Shown: positions 21,084 to 28,965, numbered from the stretch's first letter. The stretch: DNA of 64,000 bases from an uncultured Porticoccus sp. (GCA_947259505.1 CAMYLT010000007.1:124001-188000); one strand, 5' to 3'. A program made the numbers and translations. The notes: generated from the sequence alone by a model not told the origin.

Positions 21084-21851
21084 ATGAGCAATACCGGTGC
21101 CCCAGTTTTATTAACCATGGAAGGCGCAGTTGCGCGCATCCTTCTCAACAATCCAGCCAAACACAACTCGCTCACCGCCGTGGGTATCGATCTGTTTATC
21201 GACTGCCTGAATCAGGTTGAGGCCAACCACGATATCCGTGTCCTGATTATCACCGGCCAGGGGGAAAAAACCTTTTGTGCCGGCGCTTCGCTTGAGGAAA
21301 TGTCATCAGGAGATATGACCGGAGAAAAGTTCGAAACCCTTACTGACCGCGTGGCGGCCATGCCGATGCCGGTGATCTGTGCGCTCAATGGCAGTGTCTA
21401 CGGTGGTGGCTCGGAAGTCGCCCTCTGTTGTGATTTCCGCCTTGGTGTTTACGGCATGCGCCTCAAGGTGCCGGCGGCGGAAATTGGTCTCTGTTATCCC
21501 CCAAATGGCATTCGCCGTTATGTGAAACGTCTCGGGGTGACCACCGCCAAGCGTATTCTGGTCGCTGCAGAGGTGCTGGATGCTGAAATGCTGCTGCGGG
21601 TCGGATATCTGACCCATTTGGTGCTGCAGGATGAACTTGAAGTTGAGACCATGAAACTGGTGGAAACGTTGCTGCCTTTGGCTCCTCAGACGGTGGCGGT
21701 CATGAAACAACTCTGTGACCAGATGGCCGACGGCAATCTGGATCTCGCCAAGGTGCTTGCACAGACACAGCGCTGTCATACCTCGGGTGACCTGAAGGAA
21801 GGTTTACTGGCGCGGAGGGAAAACCGCGAACCGAACTTTAGTCGCCGCTAG
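21084..21851 (+). CDS. enoyl-CoA hydratase/isomerase family protein
   Basis: A 255-residue crotonase-fold protein. The oxyanion-hole segments are seen as FCAGASLEEM and NGSVYGGGSEVALCCDFRLG, and the fold runs to the usual helical C-terminus. In the position where hydratases carry the second catalytic Glu the sequence reads AAEIGLCYPPNGIRRYVKRLG, with a Pro-Pro-Asn stretch, so the exact reaction (hydratase, isomerase or other) is unclear. Its TAG stop shares bases with the putA stop on the other strand (CTAG at 21848-21851), an extreme convergent overlap. Confidence 0.85.
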   Translation: MSNTGAPVLLTMEGAVARILLNNPAKHNSLTAVGIDLFIDCLNQVEANHDIRVLIITGQGEKTFCAGASLEEMSSGDMTGEKFETLTDRVAAMPMPVICALNGSVYGGGSEVALCCDFRLGVYGMRLKVPAAEIGLCYPPNGIRRYVKRLGVTTAKRILVAAEVLDAEMLLRVGYLTHLVLQDELEVETMKLVETLLPLAPQTVAVMKQLCDQMADGNLDLAKVLAQTQRCHTSGDLKEGLLARRENREPNFSRR

Positions 21852-24800
21852 TCTTCCGCTAATCCGAACAACGCGGTATTGCCACCCCGTGCCGTGATGT
21901 TCTCGGCGCGGGTTTTTTCGGTAGCAAATGCCTGCAGATAGTGCGGCCCTCCGGCCTTGGGTCCGGTACCGGACAGCCCGCAGCCGCCAAATGGCTGACA
22001 GCCCACCACCGCGCCCACCATGCTGCGATTGATATACGTGTTGCCCACCCGGGTATGCTGGAACACATAGTCCGCAAAACCGCGAATGCGGCTGTGAATG
22101 CCCAGGGTCAGGCCGTACCCGCTGCGATTGATCTGCTCAATTACCTCGTCCAGTTGTTCTCCCCGGTAGCGAATGACATGCAGGATCGGCCCGAACACCT
22201 CCTCCGGCAGTTGCCCCAAACGCTCGATCTCGAAAATATGCGGCCCCACAAACCAGCCGGAAAGCCGAGAGGGTGGGTCCAGCTTCGCCAGCAAGTTACC
22301 CGCGGTCTCCATGTGCTCGATATGGGCCAACAAAGTCTGGTGTGCGCGAGCATCAATCACCGGACCGATATCCGTGGCGAGCTGCGCAGGATCACTCAGT
22401 GTCAGGGTTTGCAGTGCCCCGCTCAGGGTCTGCAGCAGGCCATCGGCAATGTCCTCCTGCACGAACAGCACCCGCAGCGCTGAACAGCGCTGCCCCGCAC
22501 TGAGAAACGCCGAGCGGATCACGTCGTCCACCACCTGTTCCGCCAGCGCGGTGGAATCCACCAGCATCACATTCTGGCCGCCAGTTTCAGCAATCAGCGG
22601 CACGATGGCGCCGGGGCGATCCGCCAACTGGCGCTGAATAGTGCGAGCGGTGGTGGTGGAACCGGTAAAGGCCACCCCTGCAATGCGTTGGTCCGGCAGC
22701 AGTAGCTTCCCCAAGGTGCGGCCGTCGCCTGGCAGCAACTGCAAGATTTCGGGAGGAATCCCGGCGCGATGCATCAATTGTGTGGCCAAAGTGGCCGCCA
22801 GTGGCGTCTGCGCCGCCGGCTTGGCAATCACCGCATTGCCCGCTGCAAGGGCCGCAGCCACCTGCCCGGTAAAAATTGCCAGCGGGAAATTCCACGGACT
22901 GATACAGAGAAACACCCCACGACCGTGCAAACTGAGGTGGTTGTCCTCGCCGGTAGGGCCGGGGAGGGAGAGTCCGCGTGCAAACTGGTTTCGCGCTTGC
23001 AGGGCATAGTAGCGACAGAAATCAATGGCCTCGCGCACCTCTGACAGGGCGTCGGCAACGGTGCGGCCAGCCTCGGCGACAATCAGCGCCATCAGGGTGG
23101 AAATTTCCCGGACTAGCTCCTCAGCCACCTGCTCCAACAGTTCGGCGCGGGCCATCCCTCCTCGCTGCTCCCAACGCCATTGGGCCGAGTTGGCACAATC
23201 CAGCGCATCGCGGACATCGATTTCGGTGAAGGGACTAACAGTGCCGACCGGTTGACCGTTGGCGGGGGACAGCACTGGCTGTGGCTGAGATATTCGCAGT
23301 TGCCCGTTGATCAGGGGTCCGGCCTGCCAGAGCTGTTTTCTGGCGATGGCCATTTGGGCCAACAGTGGTTCCACCTCGAGCGGATTGTTGAGGTCGATAC
23401 CAATGGCATTGCTGCGATCCTCACCTGCAGCGCGATACAGGTCGGTGGGATTGGGAATATAACGGTGACGCCGCTCCGCCGAAGCAGTCACCTGCGGCAG
23501 CAGCGGTTGCACCAGTGTCTCCACCGGCGTGGTCTCGTCGAGCAGCCGATTGACGAAGGAACTGTTGGCGCCGTTCTCGAGTAACCGCCGCACCAGGTAG
23601 GGCAGCAGTTCCCGGTGCTGACCCACTGGGGCGTAGACACGTACAGGGGGGAATACACCGTCTGCGCAATCATTGTGGCGGCGATCAAAGTGACGTTGCA
23701 GTTGCCGATAGAGCAGTTCGCCCATGCCGTGCAGCCGCTGTAATTCAAACGGGGTGGTACGCGCCAGTTGCAGTACTGAGGCAACGGTCTGGGCATTGTG
23801 GGTGGCGAACTGTGGGTAAATCTGAGCGGGGGCGGAGAGCAGCAATTTGGCGCAGTGCAGGTAGCAGAGGTCGGTATTCACCTTGCGGGTAAACACCGGG
23901 TAATCCGCCAGCCCCTGTTCTTGGGCCAATTTGATTTCGCTGTCCCAGTAGGCCCCCTTTACCAGCCGCACCATAAAATGATGGCCGGTCTCTTCAGATA
24001 ACGCAATTAACCAGCGGGCTACAGCTGGGGCGCGCTTCTGATAGGCCTGCAAGACAAACCCCAGCCCTTGCCAGTCCCTTAGTGACGGATCTCGAGCCAG
24101 GGCTTCGAACAGGTCCAGGGACAAATCAAGCCTTGCGGCTTCTTCAGCATCAATGCTGAGGCCAATGTTATAGCCGCTGGCAGCCACTGCCAGGGCGCGG
24201 ATGCGCGTCAGCAATTCCGTCATGACGGCATCATGCTGACTGTACTGGTAGCGAGGGTGCAGGGCAGAGAGTTTTACAGAGATACCATCGGCGGTCATGA
24301 CGGAGTCTGCGCGGTTGGCTGTGCCGATCTGGCGTATGGCCTCGGCATAGGCTTCGAAATAGCGCTTGGCGTCTTCCTCGGTACGTGCCCCCTCGCCGAG
24401 CATATCGAAGGAAAAGGTGGTGGCCTCCGGTAATTCCCCGCGGCCGCGCGCCATGGCTTCGGGCAGGGTACGACCCATCACGTACTGGCTGCCCATGATG
24501 CGCATGGCCTGCATCATCGCCCTGCGCACCACCGGTTCGCCGAGACGATTGACCAGCCGCTTGATCCAGCCGGGGGTGTCCTCGGACACTTCGCGGTCCA
24601 GTGGCAATACCTCGCCGGTAAGCATCAGCCCCCACACAGAGGCATTGACGAACAAGGATTCTGAGCGGCCGCGATGGCTACCCCAGTCACCCTCGCGGAT
24701 TTTCTCAGCGATCAGCCGGTCGGCGGTGGCTTCATCCGGCACCCGCAACAGCGCCTCCGCCAGGCACATCAGGGCGATACCCTCGCGGTTCGACAGGCCG

Positions 24801-25000
24801 AATTCATGGAGAAATGATTCCAGAGTGCCTGCACGCTGCCGGTCTTGGCGGCAGGCGGACACCAGTTCGCGGCCAACTTGCAGTGAGAATTGCTGTTGAG
24901 CGTCATTCAGTAAGGGGATCGAAAGTAATTGTTCCACACAAAGCCGCTCGTCCATGGACGTGGTCTGGCGGATCTGATGTCTGAGCGCGGACAGTATCAT
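21848..25000 (-). CDS. putA: bifunctional proline dehydrogenase / L-glutamate gamma-semialdehyde dehydrogenase
   Basis: Oxidises proline to glutamate in two steps, the first FAD-dependent and coupled to the respiratory chain, the second NAD-dependent. The 1050-residue protein has an N-terminal helical arm, a proline dehydrogenase barrel (about residues 150-450) and an aldehyde dehydrogenase domain with E805 in ETGGQN and catalytic C839 in GQRCSALR. It begins MILSALRHQIRQTTS, so it lacks the N-terminal ribbon-helix-helix DNA-binding domain of the E. coli trifunctional PutA. The ATG at 25000 is chosen over one six bases upstream because AGGA then sits at correct spacing. An Lrp-family gene lies directly upstream on the same strand. 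Confidence 0.95.
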   Translation of the reverse strand: MILSALRHQIRQTTSMDERLCVEQLLSIPLLNDAQQQFSLQVGRELVSACRQDRQRAGTLESFLHEFGLSNREGIALMCLAEALLRVPDEATADRLIAEKIREGDWGSHRGRSESLFVNASVWGLMLTGEVLPLDREVSEDTPGWIKRLVNRLGEPVVRRAMMQAMRIMGSQYVMGRTLPEAMARGRGELPEATTFSFDMLGEGARTEEDAKRYFEAYAEAIRQIGTANRADSVMTADGISVKLSALHPRYQYSQHDAVMTELLTRIRALAVAASGYNIGLSIDAEEAARLDLSLDLFEALARDPSLRDWQGLGFVLQAYQKRAPAVARWLIALSEETGHHFMVRLVKGAYWDSEIKLAQEQGLADYPVFTRKVNTDLCYLHCAKLLLSAPAQIYPQFATHNAQTVASVLQLARTTPFELQRLHGMGELLYRQLQRHFDRRHNDCADGVFPPVRVYAPVGQHRELLPYLVRRLLENGANSSFVNRLLDETTPVETLVQPLLPQVTASAERRHRYIPNPTDLYRAAGEDRSNAIGIDLNNPLEVEPLLAQMAIARKQLWQAGPLINGQLRISQPQPVLSPANGQPVGTVSPFTEIDVRDALDCANSAQWRWEQRGGMARAELLEQVAEELVREISTLMALIVAEAGRTVADALSEVREAIDFCRYYALQARNQFARGLSLPGPTGEDNHLSLHGRGVFLCISPWNFPLAIFTGQVAAALAAGNAVIAKPAAQTPLAATLATQLMHRAGIPPEILQLLPGDGRTLGKLLLPDQRIAGVAFTGSTTTARTIQRQLADRPGAIVPLIAETGGQNVMLVDSTALAEQVVDDVIRSAFLSAGQRCSALRVLFVQEDIADGLLQTLSGALQTLTLSDPAQLATDIGPVIDARAHQTLLAHIEHMETAGNLLAKLDPPSRLSGWFVGPHIFEIERLGQLPEEVFGPILHVIRYRGEQLDEVIEQINRSGYGLTLGIHSRIRGFADYVFQHTRVGNTYINRSMVGAVVGCQPFGGCGLSGTGPKAGGPHYLQAFATEKTRAENITARGGNTALFGLAED

Positions 25001-25170
25001 AAGCATCCTGTGAAGCGGGGAACTGCTCTAAGTATGGGATGTGTCAGGCTATCGGGAGAAAAAAATGAGCTTCAACGGGCCTGTGAATGAGGCATGAATG
25101 AGAAGGGTCAACTATCGAGAGACCGGCGACCCGTGAAGAAAAAGCTGGTAAGCGGGCACGAAGCCGGTGT

Positions 25171-25632
25171 TTACACCGGCAACGCGGTAGTGTTCTGTGG
25201 TGACTTCAACACAAAGGACGATTGCACCCCACTCACGCCTTCGATGCGGGTGATTTTGTTGAGCAGGAAGTGCTGATAACCGTCCATATCTTCTACTACC
25301 ACCTTGAGTAAATAATCGGCTGCTTGCCCTGTAATCAGGTGGCACTCCAGTACCTCGGGGTAGCTGGCGACCGCTGACTCAAAACGATCAAATCGCTCGG
25401 GGGTGTGTTTGTCCATGCTGATCTGGATAAACGCCATCAGCTTCAGGCCAAGTCGCCGTGCGTTTAACCGCGCAGCATAGCCTTCAATAATGCCGTCCTC
25501 TTCCAGCCGTCTTACTCGTCGGAGACACGGTGATGGAGACAGATTAACCCCTTCTGCCAGATCCTGGTTGGAGATACGGCCATCGCGCTGCAGCTTGCGC
25601 AGAATTGCCCGGTCAAAGCTGTCGAGTTCCAT
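25171..25632 (-). CDS. Lrp/AsnC family transcriptional regulator
   Basis: A 153-residue regulator with an N-terminal winged helix-turn-helix (LDSFDRAILRKLQRDGRISNQDLAEGVNLSPSPCLRRVRRLEEDG) and a C-terminal RAM ligand-binding domain. It is the leucine-responsive / asparagine family type that senses amino acids. The start at 25632 gives the usual family N-terminus. It lies between putA (downstream, same strand, about 170 bp away) and leuA (divergent). Lrp-type PutR activators beside putA are known from other proteobacteria, so proline control of putA is the likeliest role; leuA control is an alternative. Confidence 0.9.
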   Translation of the reverse strand: MELDSFDRAILRKLQRDGRISNQDLAEGVNLSPSPCLRRVRRLEEDGIIEGYAARLNARRLGLKLMAFIQISMDKHTPERFDRFESAVASYPEVLECHLITGQAADYLLKVVVEDMDGYQHFLLNKITRIEGVSGVQSSFVLKSPQNTTALPV

Positions 25633-25854
25633 AAAATTGCTCAGATGTATATATAAAGAGAATATTATTGCGAATAATAGAGAAAATGCCATAGAAAAGG
25701 CAATAAAATGCCTCTATTGGCGCATTAAACTGTCTCCATCCTGAAAAAAGCAGCGGGCCAGAAGCCCCCGGTACTGCCAGAGCGCCGCTATCCGCACCCT
25801 TTGATCCAGTGGCCGGCTTTTTTCAGGGCCTGTTTAATGCCCCTGGAGAATCAC

Positions 25855-27546
25855 ATGATCAGCAATCCTGCCAGCAAGTACCGGCCTTTCGCCCCGGTGC
25901 AATTGCACGACCGCCGCTGGCCCGGTCGCACCATCGAAAAACCGCCCATCTGGATGAGTACCGACCTGCGGGATGGCAACCAGTCCCTGATCGACCCCAT
26001 GTCGGTGGAGACCAAACTGCGCTTTTTCGACATGCTGGTGGAGATCGGCTTCAAGGAGATTGAAGTGGCATTCCCCGCCGCTTCCGATACTGATTTCAAC
26101 TTTGTGCGCCGCCTGATCGAGGAAGACCGTATTCCCGAGGATGTCACTATCGAGGTGCTGACCCAGGCGCGGGAGGATCTGATTGCGCGCACCGTGGCAT
26201 CATTGGTGGGCGCAAAGCGGGCCATTGTGCATCTGTATAACCCCACGGCGCCGCAATTTCGCCGCATCGTTTACAACACCGATGTGGCCGGGGTGAAAGC
26301 CATCGCCGAGCAGGGCACCCGCTGGGTCAAACACTACACCAGCCAGCACCCGGAAATCGAGTGGGTGTACCAGTATTCCCCGGAGGTGTTTTCCGGCACT
26401 GAACTGGAAGTGGCTAGGGAGGTATGTGATGCCGTCAGCGCCATCTGGCAGCCCACGCCGGAGAACAAGATGATCTTCAACTTGCCCGGCACCGTGGAAA
26501 TGTCTACTCCCAATGTCTACGCCGACCAAGTGGAGTGGATGGACCGCAACCTGGCGCGCCGGGACAGCATTATCATCAGCGTCCATCCCCATAATGATCG
26601 CGGCACTGCCGTGGCGGCGGCAGAGCTGGCACTGATGGCCGGCGCCGACCGGGTAGAAGGATGTTTATTCGGCAACGGCGAGCGCACCGGCAATGTGGAT
26701 ATCGTTACACTGGCATTGAACCTCTACAGCCAAGGGGTGAACCCGGGGCTGGATTTTTCCAACATTGACACCATCCGCCGTACCGTGGAGGAGTACAACC
26801 AAATCCCCGTTCACCCCCGTCATCCCTACGCAGGTGAGCTGGTATTCACGGCGTTTTCAGGCTCCCATCAGGATGCCATCAAAAAGGGTTTTACCCAGCG
26901 CGTGGCAGGAGAAATCTGGGAGGTACCCTACCTGACGATCGATCCCGCCGACCTCAACCGCGGCTACGAGGCGGTGGTGCGGGTCAACAGTCAGTCCGGC
27001 AAGGGCGGTGTCAGCTTCCTGTTGCAGCAGCAGTATGGGTTGGAGTTGCCGCGCCGTTTGCAGATCGAATTCAGCCGCGTGGTAAAAGCCTTTACCGACC
27101 GGGAGGGCCGAGAGGCCACCAGTGCGGATATCTTTGCCCTGTTTGAACAGGAGTATTTACAGGACAGTGGCGCCTACAGCTTTGCCGAGGCGGATGTCAG
27201 CACCCACAGCCACGGCGACAGGGGCGCCACCGAAGTGCAGATTCAGTTTGTGGAGCAGGGCAAAGCCAGAACCGTCAACGGCATCGGCAACGGCACCATC
27301 GACGCGGCGGTAAAAGCCCTGGGTGGCAACATCCGCGTGATTGACTACCACGAACACGCCCTGGGCAGTGGCTCGGAAGTGGAGGCGGTGTGCTATATCG
27401 AAATGCAGATTGACGACGGCCCGGCCATCTTTGGCGTGGGCGTACACCGCAATATTATCAGTGCGGCGATTGTGGCGATATTTAATGGGCTTAACCGCCA
27501 GCGGGCAGCGCAGGAAGTGGAACCGGTGGCAGCAGTCAGCGCCTAA
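25855..27546 (+). CDS. leuA: 2-isopropylmalate synthase
   Basis: First committed enzyme of leucine biosynthesis: condenses acetyl-CoA with 2-oxoisovalerate. The 563-residue protein starts [20 protein letters not shown] and shows the metal and substrate site STDLRDGNQ, the metal pair in [10 protein letters not shown], and [23 protein letters not shown]-terminal leucine-binding regulatory domain (LeuA dimer domain) follows after about residue 430. The ATG at 25855 is chosen over upstream in-frame starts because of GGAG at 25845-25848 and family length. It belongs to the long LeuA type found in Pseudomonas. Confidence 0.95.
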   Translation: MISNPASKYRPFAPVQLHDRRWPGRTIEKPPIWMSTDLRDGNQSLIDPMSVETKLRFFDMLVEIGFKEIEVAFPAASDTDFNFVRRLIEEDRIPEDVTIEVLTQAREDLIARTVASLVGAKRAIVHLYNPTAPQFRRIVYNTDVAGVKAIAEQGTRWVKHYTSQHPEIEWVYQYSPEVFSGTELEVAREVCDAVSAIWQPTPENKMIFNLPGTVEMSTPNVYADQVEWMDRNLARRDSIIISVHPHNDRGTAVAAAELALMAGADRVEGCLFGNGERTGNVDIVTLALNLYSQGVNPGLDFSNIDTIRRTVEEYNQIPVHPRHPYAGELVFTAFSGSHQDAIKKGFTQRVAGEIWEVPYLTIDPADLNRGYEAVVRVNSQSGKGGVSFLLQQQYGLELPRRLQIEFSRVVKAFTDREGREATSADIFALFEQEYLQDSGAYSFAEADVSTHSHGDRGATEVQIQFVEQGKARTVNGIGNGTIDAAVKALGGNIRVIDYHEHALGSGSEVEAVCYIEMQIDDGPAIFGVGVHRNIISAAIVAIFNGLNRQRAAQEVEPVAAVSA

Positions 27547-27834
27547 AGCGCGCGCTAAACAATCCCATCGCCGGGGCTGGAGAATCTGGCTCCGGTGATC
27601 GCGCGGTTGACATTGCCGCGTCGGACGTGAAAACTGATTCCCAGTTGCCAACCCCTATCAAGGAAGATAGATGCCTTTCCCGTCACAGTTTTTTTAAAAC
27701 CCTTCAGCTGCCGCTGATTTCTCAATGGCTTTAATGTTGCGGTGAATAAAGGAAATAGAGTTGGTCTTAGCCCAGAACTCAGCGGGAAATCAATGACTCA
27801 GAGTCCATTGAATTGAAAGAAGATGGATAAGAGT
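27547..27834. other. intergenic region after leuA without recognised gene
   Basis: No convincing ORF or RNA gene. It contains imperfect GC-rich inverted repeats just after leuA (around 27565-27600) that might form a weak terminator without a clear T-run, and a T-run near 27690. Base composition drifts from GC-rich to AT-rich toward the inverted repeat that begins at 27835. Confidence 0.5.
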
Positions 27835-27858
27835 GTTTTTACACTGACCCTAAATATT
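27835..27858 (+). repeat. left copy of 24-bp inverted repeat
   Basis: Exact reverse complement of 28942-28965. The sequence reads inward GTTTTTACACTGACC followed by CTAAATATT. The next ten bases (27859-27868) duplicate the last part as CCTAAATATT, giving a short tandem repeat that the right copy lacks. Confidence 0.9.
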
Positions 27859-27910
27859 CCTAAATATTCAGTGCTATCACCCTTGATGGGTCTATAGTCT
27901 CAGACAATGA

Positions 27911-27930
27911 AGGGAGACCGAAGTCTCCCT
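27911..27930 (-). terminator. hairpin downstream of the 46-residue protein gene
   Basis: Perfect 8-bp stem AGGGAGAC / GTCTCCCT. On the minus strand the loop is TTCG, the exceptionally stable UUCG tetraloop in RNA. It begins 7 bp after the stop of the gene at 27938-28078. The T-run after it is poor, so it is a likely transcript-end or stabilising hairpin rather than a textbook terminator. Confidence 0.6.
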
Positions 27931-27937
27931 TCCTCCT

Positions 27938-28078
27938 TTACTTGGATGTCTTCTTGCCAGTTCTAGAAATGCGCTCAGAGACGGTTGTCTTGGGGTGTGA
28001 CTTTCCGTAATTGGTGGTCACATACCTGCCAGTTATTGCTGAGCGATAGTTTTTACCATTACTTTTCTTTACTCCCAT
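27938..28078 (-). CDS. small basic protein, 46 aa, YRSAxTGRYVT-type
   Basis: The 46 residues start MGVKKSNGKNYRSAITGRY and end in a Lys/Arg-rich tail. The pattern Y-R-S-A-x-T-G-[RK]-[YF]-V-T, then Y-x-K-x-H-P-x-T-T-V-S-E, is one I recall from small proteins scattered through proteobacteria and often mislabelled as multidrug transporters; it has no membrane segment. The start at 28078 is fixed by GGGAGG (complement of 28084-28093) and an eight-base spacer. A longer in-frame reading from 28165 lacks a ribosome site and would run through a structured leader. Function unknown. It is the only credible gene inside the inverted-repeat-bounded segment. Confidence 0.72.
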   Translation of the reverse strand: MGVKKSNGKNYRSAITGRYVTTNYGKSHPKTTVSERISRTGKKTSK

Positions 28079-28155
28079 ATCAGTACCCTCCCGTAGGCAT
28101 TGAGCGAAAGTGTTGGCAGACATGCTCCCACTTTCCTTTTCGGAATCGGTTGTAT

Positions 28156-28244
28156 GGGTGAACAAATACAGGTTTGGATGGAACCTGCTCGGGTGCTGTG
28201 TTTCTCATAAGATTTTCTCCATTATGAGAGTTAATGGTTCACCC
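28156..28244 (-). ncRNA. candidate structured 5' leader of the 46-residue protein gene
   Basis: A closing stem GGGTGAAC (28156-28163) pairs with GTTCACCC (28237-28244). Inside it are AGGTT/AACCT (28170-28174 with 28182-28186) and TCTCATAA/TTATGAGA (28203-28210 with 28222-28229). Together they give a three-way-junction-like fold. It lies 78 bp upstream of the small protein start on its own strand and could be a leader RNA. I do not recognise any known riboswitch class, and strand is assumed from the neighbour. Confidence 0.35.
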
Positions 28245-28373
28245 GAGAAATAAAGCACTAAGGGCAGCCTACCTGGAATCAGGGTTATTGACTCTTTCGT
28301 GTATTAACTGCTCTTATAACCATTCCCGCCAAGGAATGACGTGCCCATTTCTCGAATGGTTTGCGTCATAGTT

Positions 28374-28398
28374 GCCCGGGAGGAATATCCTCCCGGGC
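28374..28398. repeat. 11-bp perfect GC-rich inverted repeat
   Basis: GCCCGGGAGGA (28374-28384) pairs with TCCTCCCGGGC (28388-28398) around a 3-base ATA loop. It is very GC-rich inside an AT-rich region and has no T-run, so it is either a protein-binding palindrome or a stable RNA stem. Confidence 0.75.
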
Positions 28399-28431
28399 GA
28401 CACACAAACACAAGATGTAGTTTTGTGTGTC
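28399..28431. repeat. 10-bp inverted repeat adjacent to the GC-rich one
   Basis: GACACACAAA (28399-28408) pairs with TTTGTGTGTC (28422-28431) around a 13-base loop. It begins on the base after the GC-rich palindrome ends, so the two stems could stack coaxially in a transcript. Confidence 0.75.
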
Positions 28432-28502
28432 ACACTAAAACACCCGCTAAGGCTACCTCTACATGCGCTGTACTGTCTACTGCGTCATAGGTCTTTCGTG
28501 CC

Positions 28503-28693
28503 TGTGGAAAACATGATATTTTTTTTCATAAGCTTGATTTGAAAATTAATTCTCGCTATGGGGTGTCCGTAACTGTTTCACGTGGAACAAATTTTATTTA
28601 TTGTCGCATGCGTAAGTGATAATGGAGATATTATGCGTTTTCAACTTAACTAATCATCTTCTGTGGATTATTGTGTTGATAACCTGTGTATAG
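28503..28693. promoter_or_regulatory. cluster of DnaA-box-like 9-mers
   Basis: On the minus strand: TTTTCCACA (28503-28511) fits TTWTNCACA, and TAATCCACA (28662-28670), TTATCAACA (28674-28682) and CTATACACA (28685-28693) each differ from the consensus or from TTATCCACA at one position. The last three start 12 and 11 bp apart. AT-rich runs lie at 28512-28528 and 28803-28835. The pattern suggests DnaA binding; I cannot score its chance frequency by eye. Confidence 0.5.
28574..28589. promoter_or_regulatory. parS centromere site (ParB binding)
   Basis: TGTTTCACGTGGAACA is the reverse complement of the classical chromosomal parS TGTTCCACGTGAAACA. ParB loads here and spreads to organise origin segregation with ParA. 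The position near recF-gyrB, and hence near the expected origin, fits known parS distribution. No parA or parB gene is in the window. Confidence 0.88.
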
Positions 28694-28941
28694 TTGGTAG
28701 ATATATTGGGTCATAAGCTGTCTTATGTTGATATTCCTGAAAACACTATATGTTGTATTCGTCTGTTTTCTAACTTGATAATGTGACGTTGCGGTTCGAA
28801 TCGATATTTATAAAAAAATGAATTGTTCTTTAAAGCTAGCATCGTTGGTTTATTTGCCCCGTAGGGAGGGGGGGTATCCAGAAAGGACAGTTGGGAAGCT
28901 TGGCATTCTGTGACCATAGCGGATTGCGTGGTCATATACTT
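28694..28941. other. AT-rich non-coding stretch right of the DnaA-like boxes
   Basis: No ORF here has both a ribosome-binding site and convincing composition. It contains an A/T-rich tract around 28803-28835 and a short G-run near 28863-28872. I see no tRNA: an isolated GGTTCGAATC near 28793 lacks a matching stem. Confidence 0.5.
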
Positions 28942-28965
28942 AATATTTAGGGTCAGTGTAAAAAC
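28942..28965 (-). repeat. right copy of 24-bp inverted repeat
   Basis: Reads AATATTTAGGGTCAGTG then TAAAAAC on the plus strand, the exact reverse complement of 27835-27858. The flank beyond it (TAACGGGCAG) does not match the left flank (GGATAAGAGT), so no target duplication is visible. Confidence 0.9.

Larger units (their letters stand above)
27835..28965. mobile_element. 1131-bp AT-rich segment bounded by perfect 24-bp inverted repeats
   Basis: Bases 27835-27858, beginning GTTTTTACACTGACC, recur exactly in reverse complement at 28942-28965. The interval is AT-rich, differs clearly from the flanking genes and contains one 46-residue gene, several hairpin-forming repeats, a parS site and DnaA-box-like motifs. 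No transposase is encoded and I find no convincing target-site duplication. Terminal repeats of this length usually mark a transposable element, here non-autonomous or decayed. Two independently inserted short repeats in opposite orientation are the main alternative. Confidence 0.55.

Noticed and set aside
21941..24899. Long plus-strand reading frames opposite putA
   Set aside because: Arg/Ser-rich low-information translations typical of antisense to a GC-rich gene, with no motif or start signal.
25163..25180. Perfect 8-bp inverted repeat GCCGGTGT/ACACCGGC over the lrp stop codon
   Set aside because: It has no following T-run and a two-base loop, so it is a poor terminator; as an operator it is possible but unsupported.
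25693..25854. Leucine attenuator upstream of leuA
   Set aside because: No short leader peptide rich in leucine codons and no convincing terminator/antiterminator pair; only a GC-rich imperfect hairpin is visible.
28790..28802. GGTTCGAATC resembling a tRNA T-loop, possible attachment site
   Set aside because: The flanking bases do not form a T-stem, no anticodon arm or acceptor stem lies upstream, and no integrase is present.
28723..28935. A 70-codon reading frame on the minus strand inside the AT-rich region
   Set aside because: No ribosome-binding site, weak start context and composition unlike a protein gene; the frame overlaps AT-rich tracts and is probably chance.
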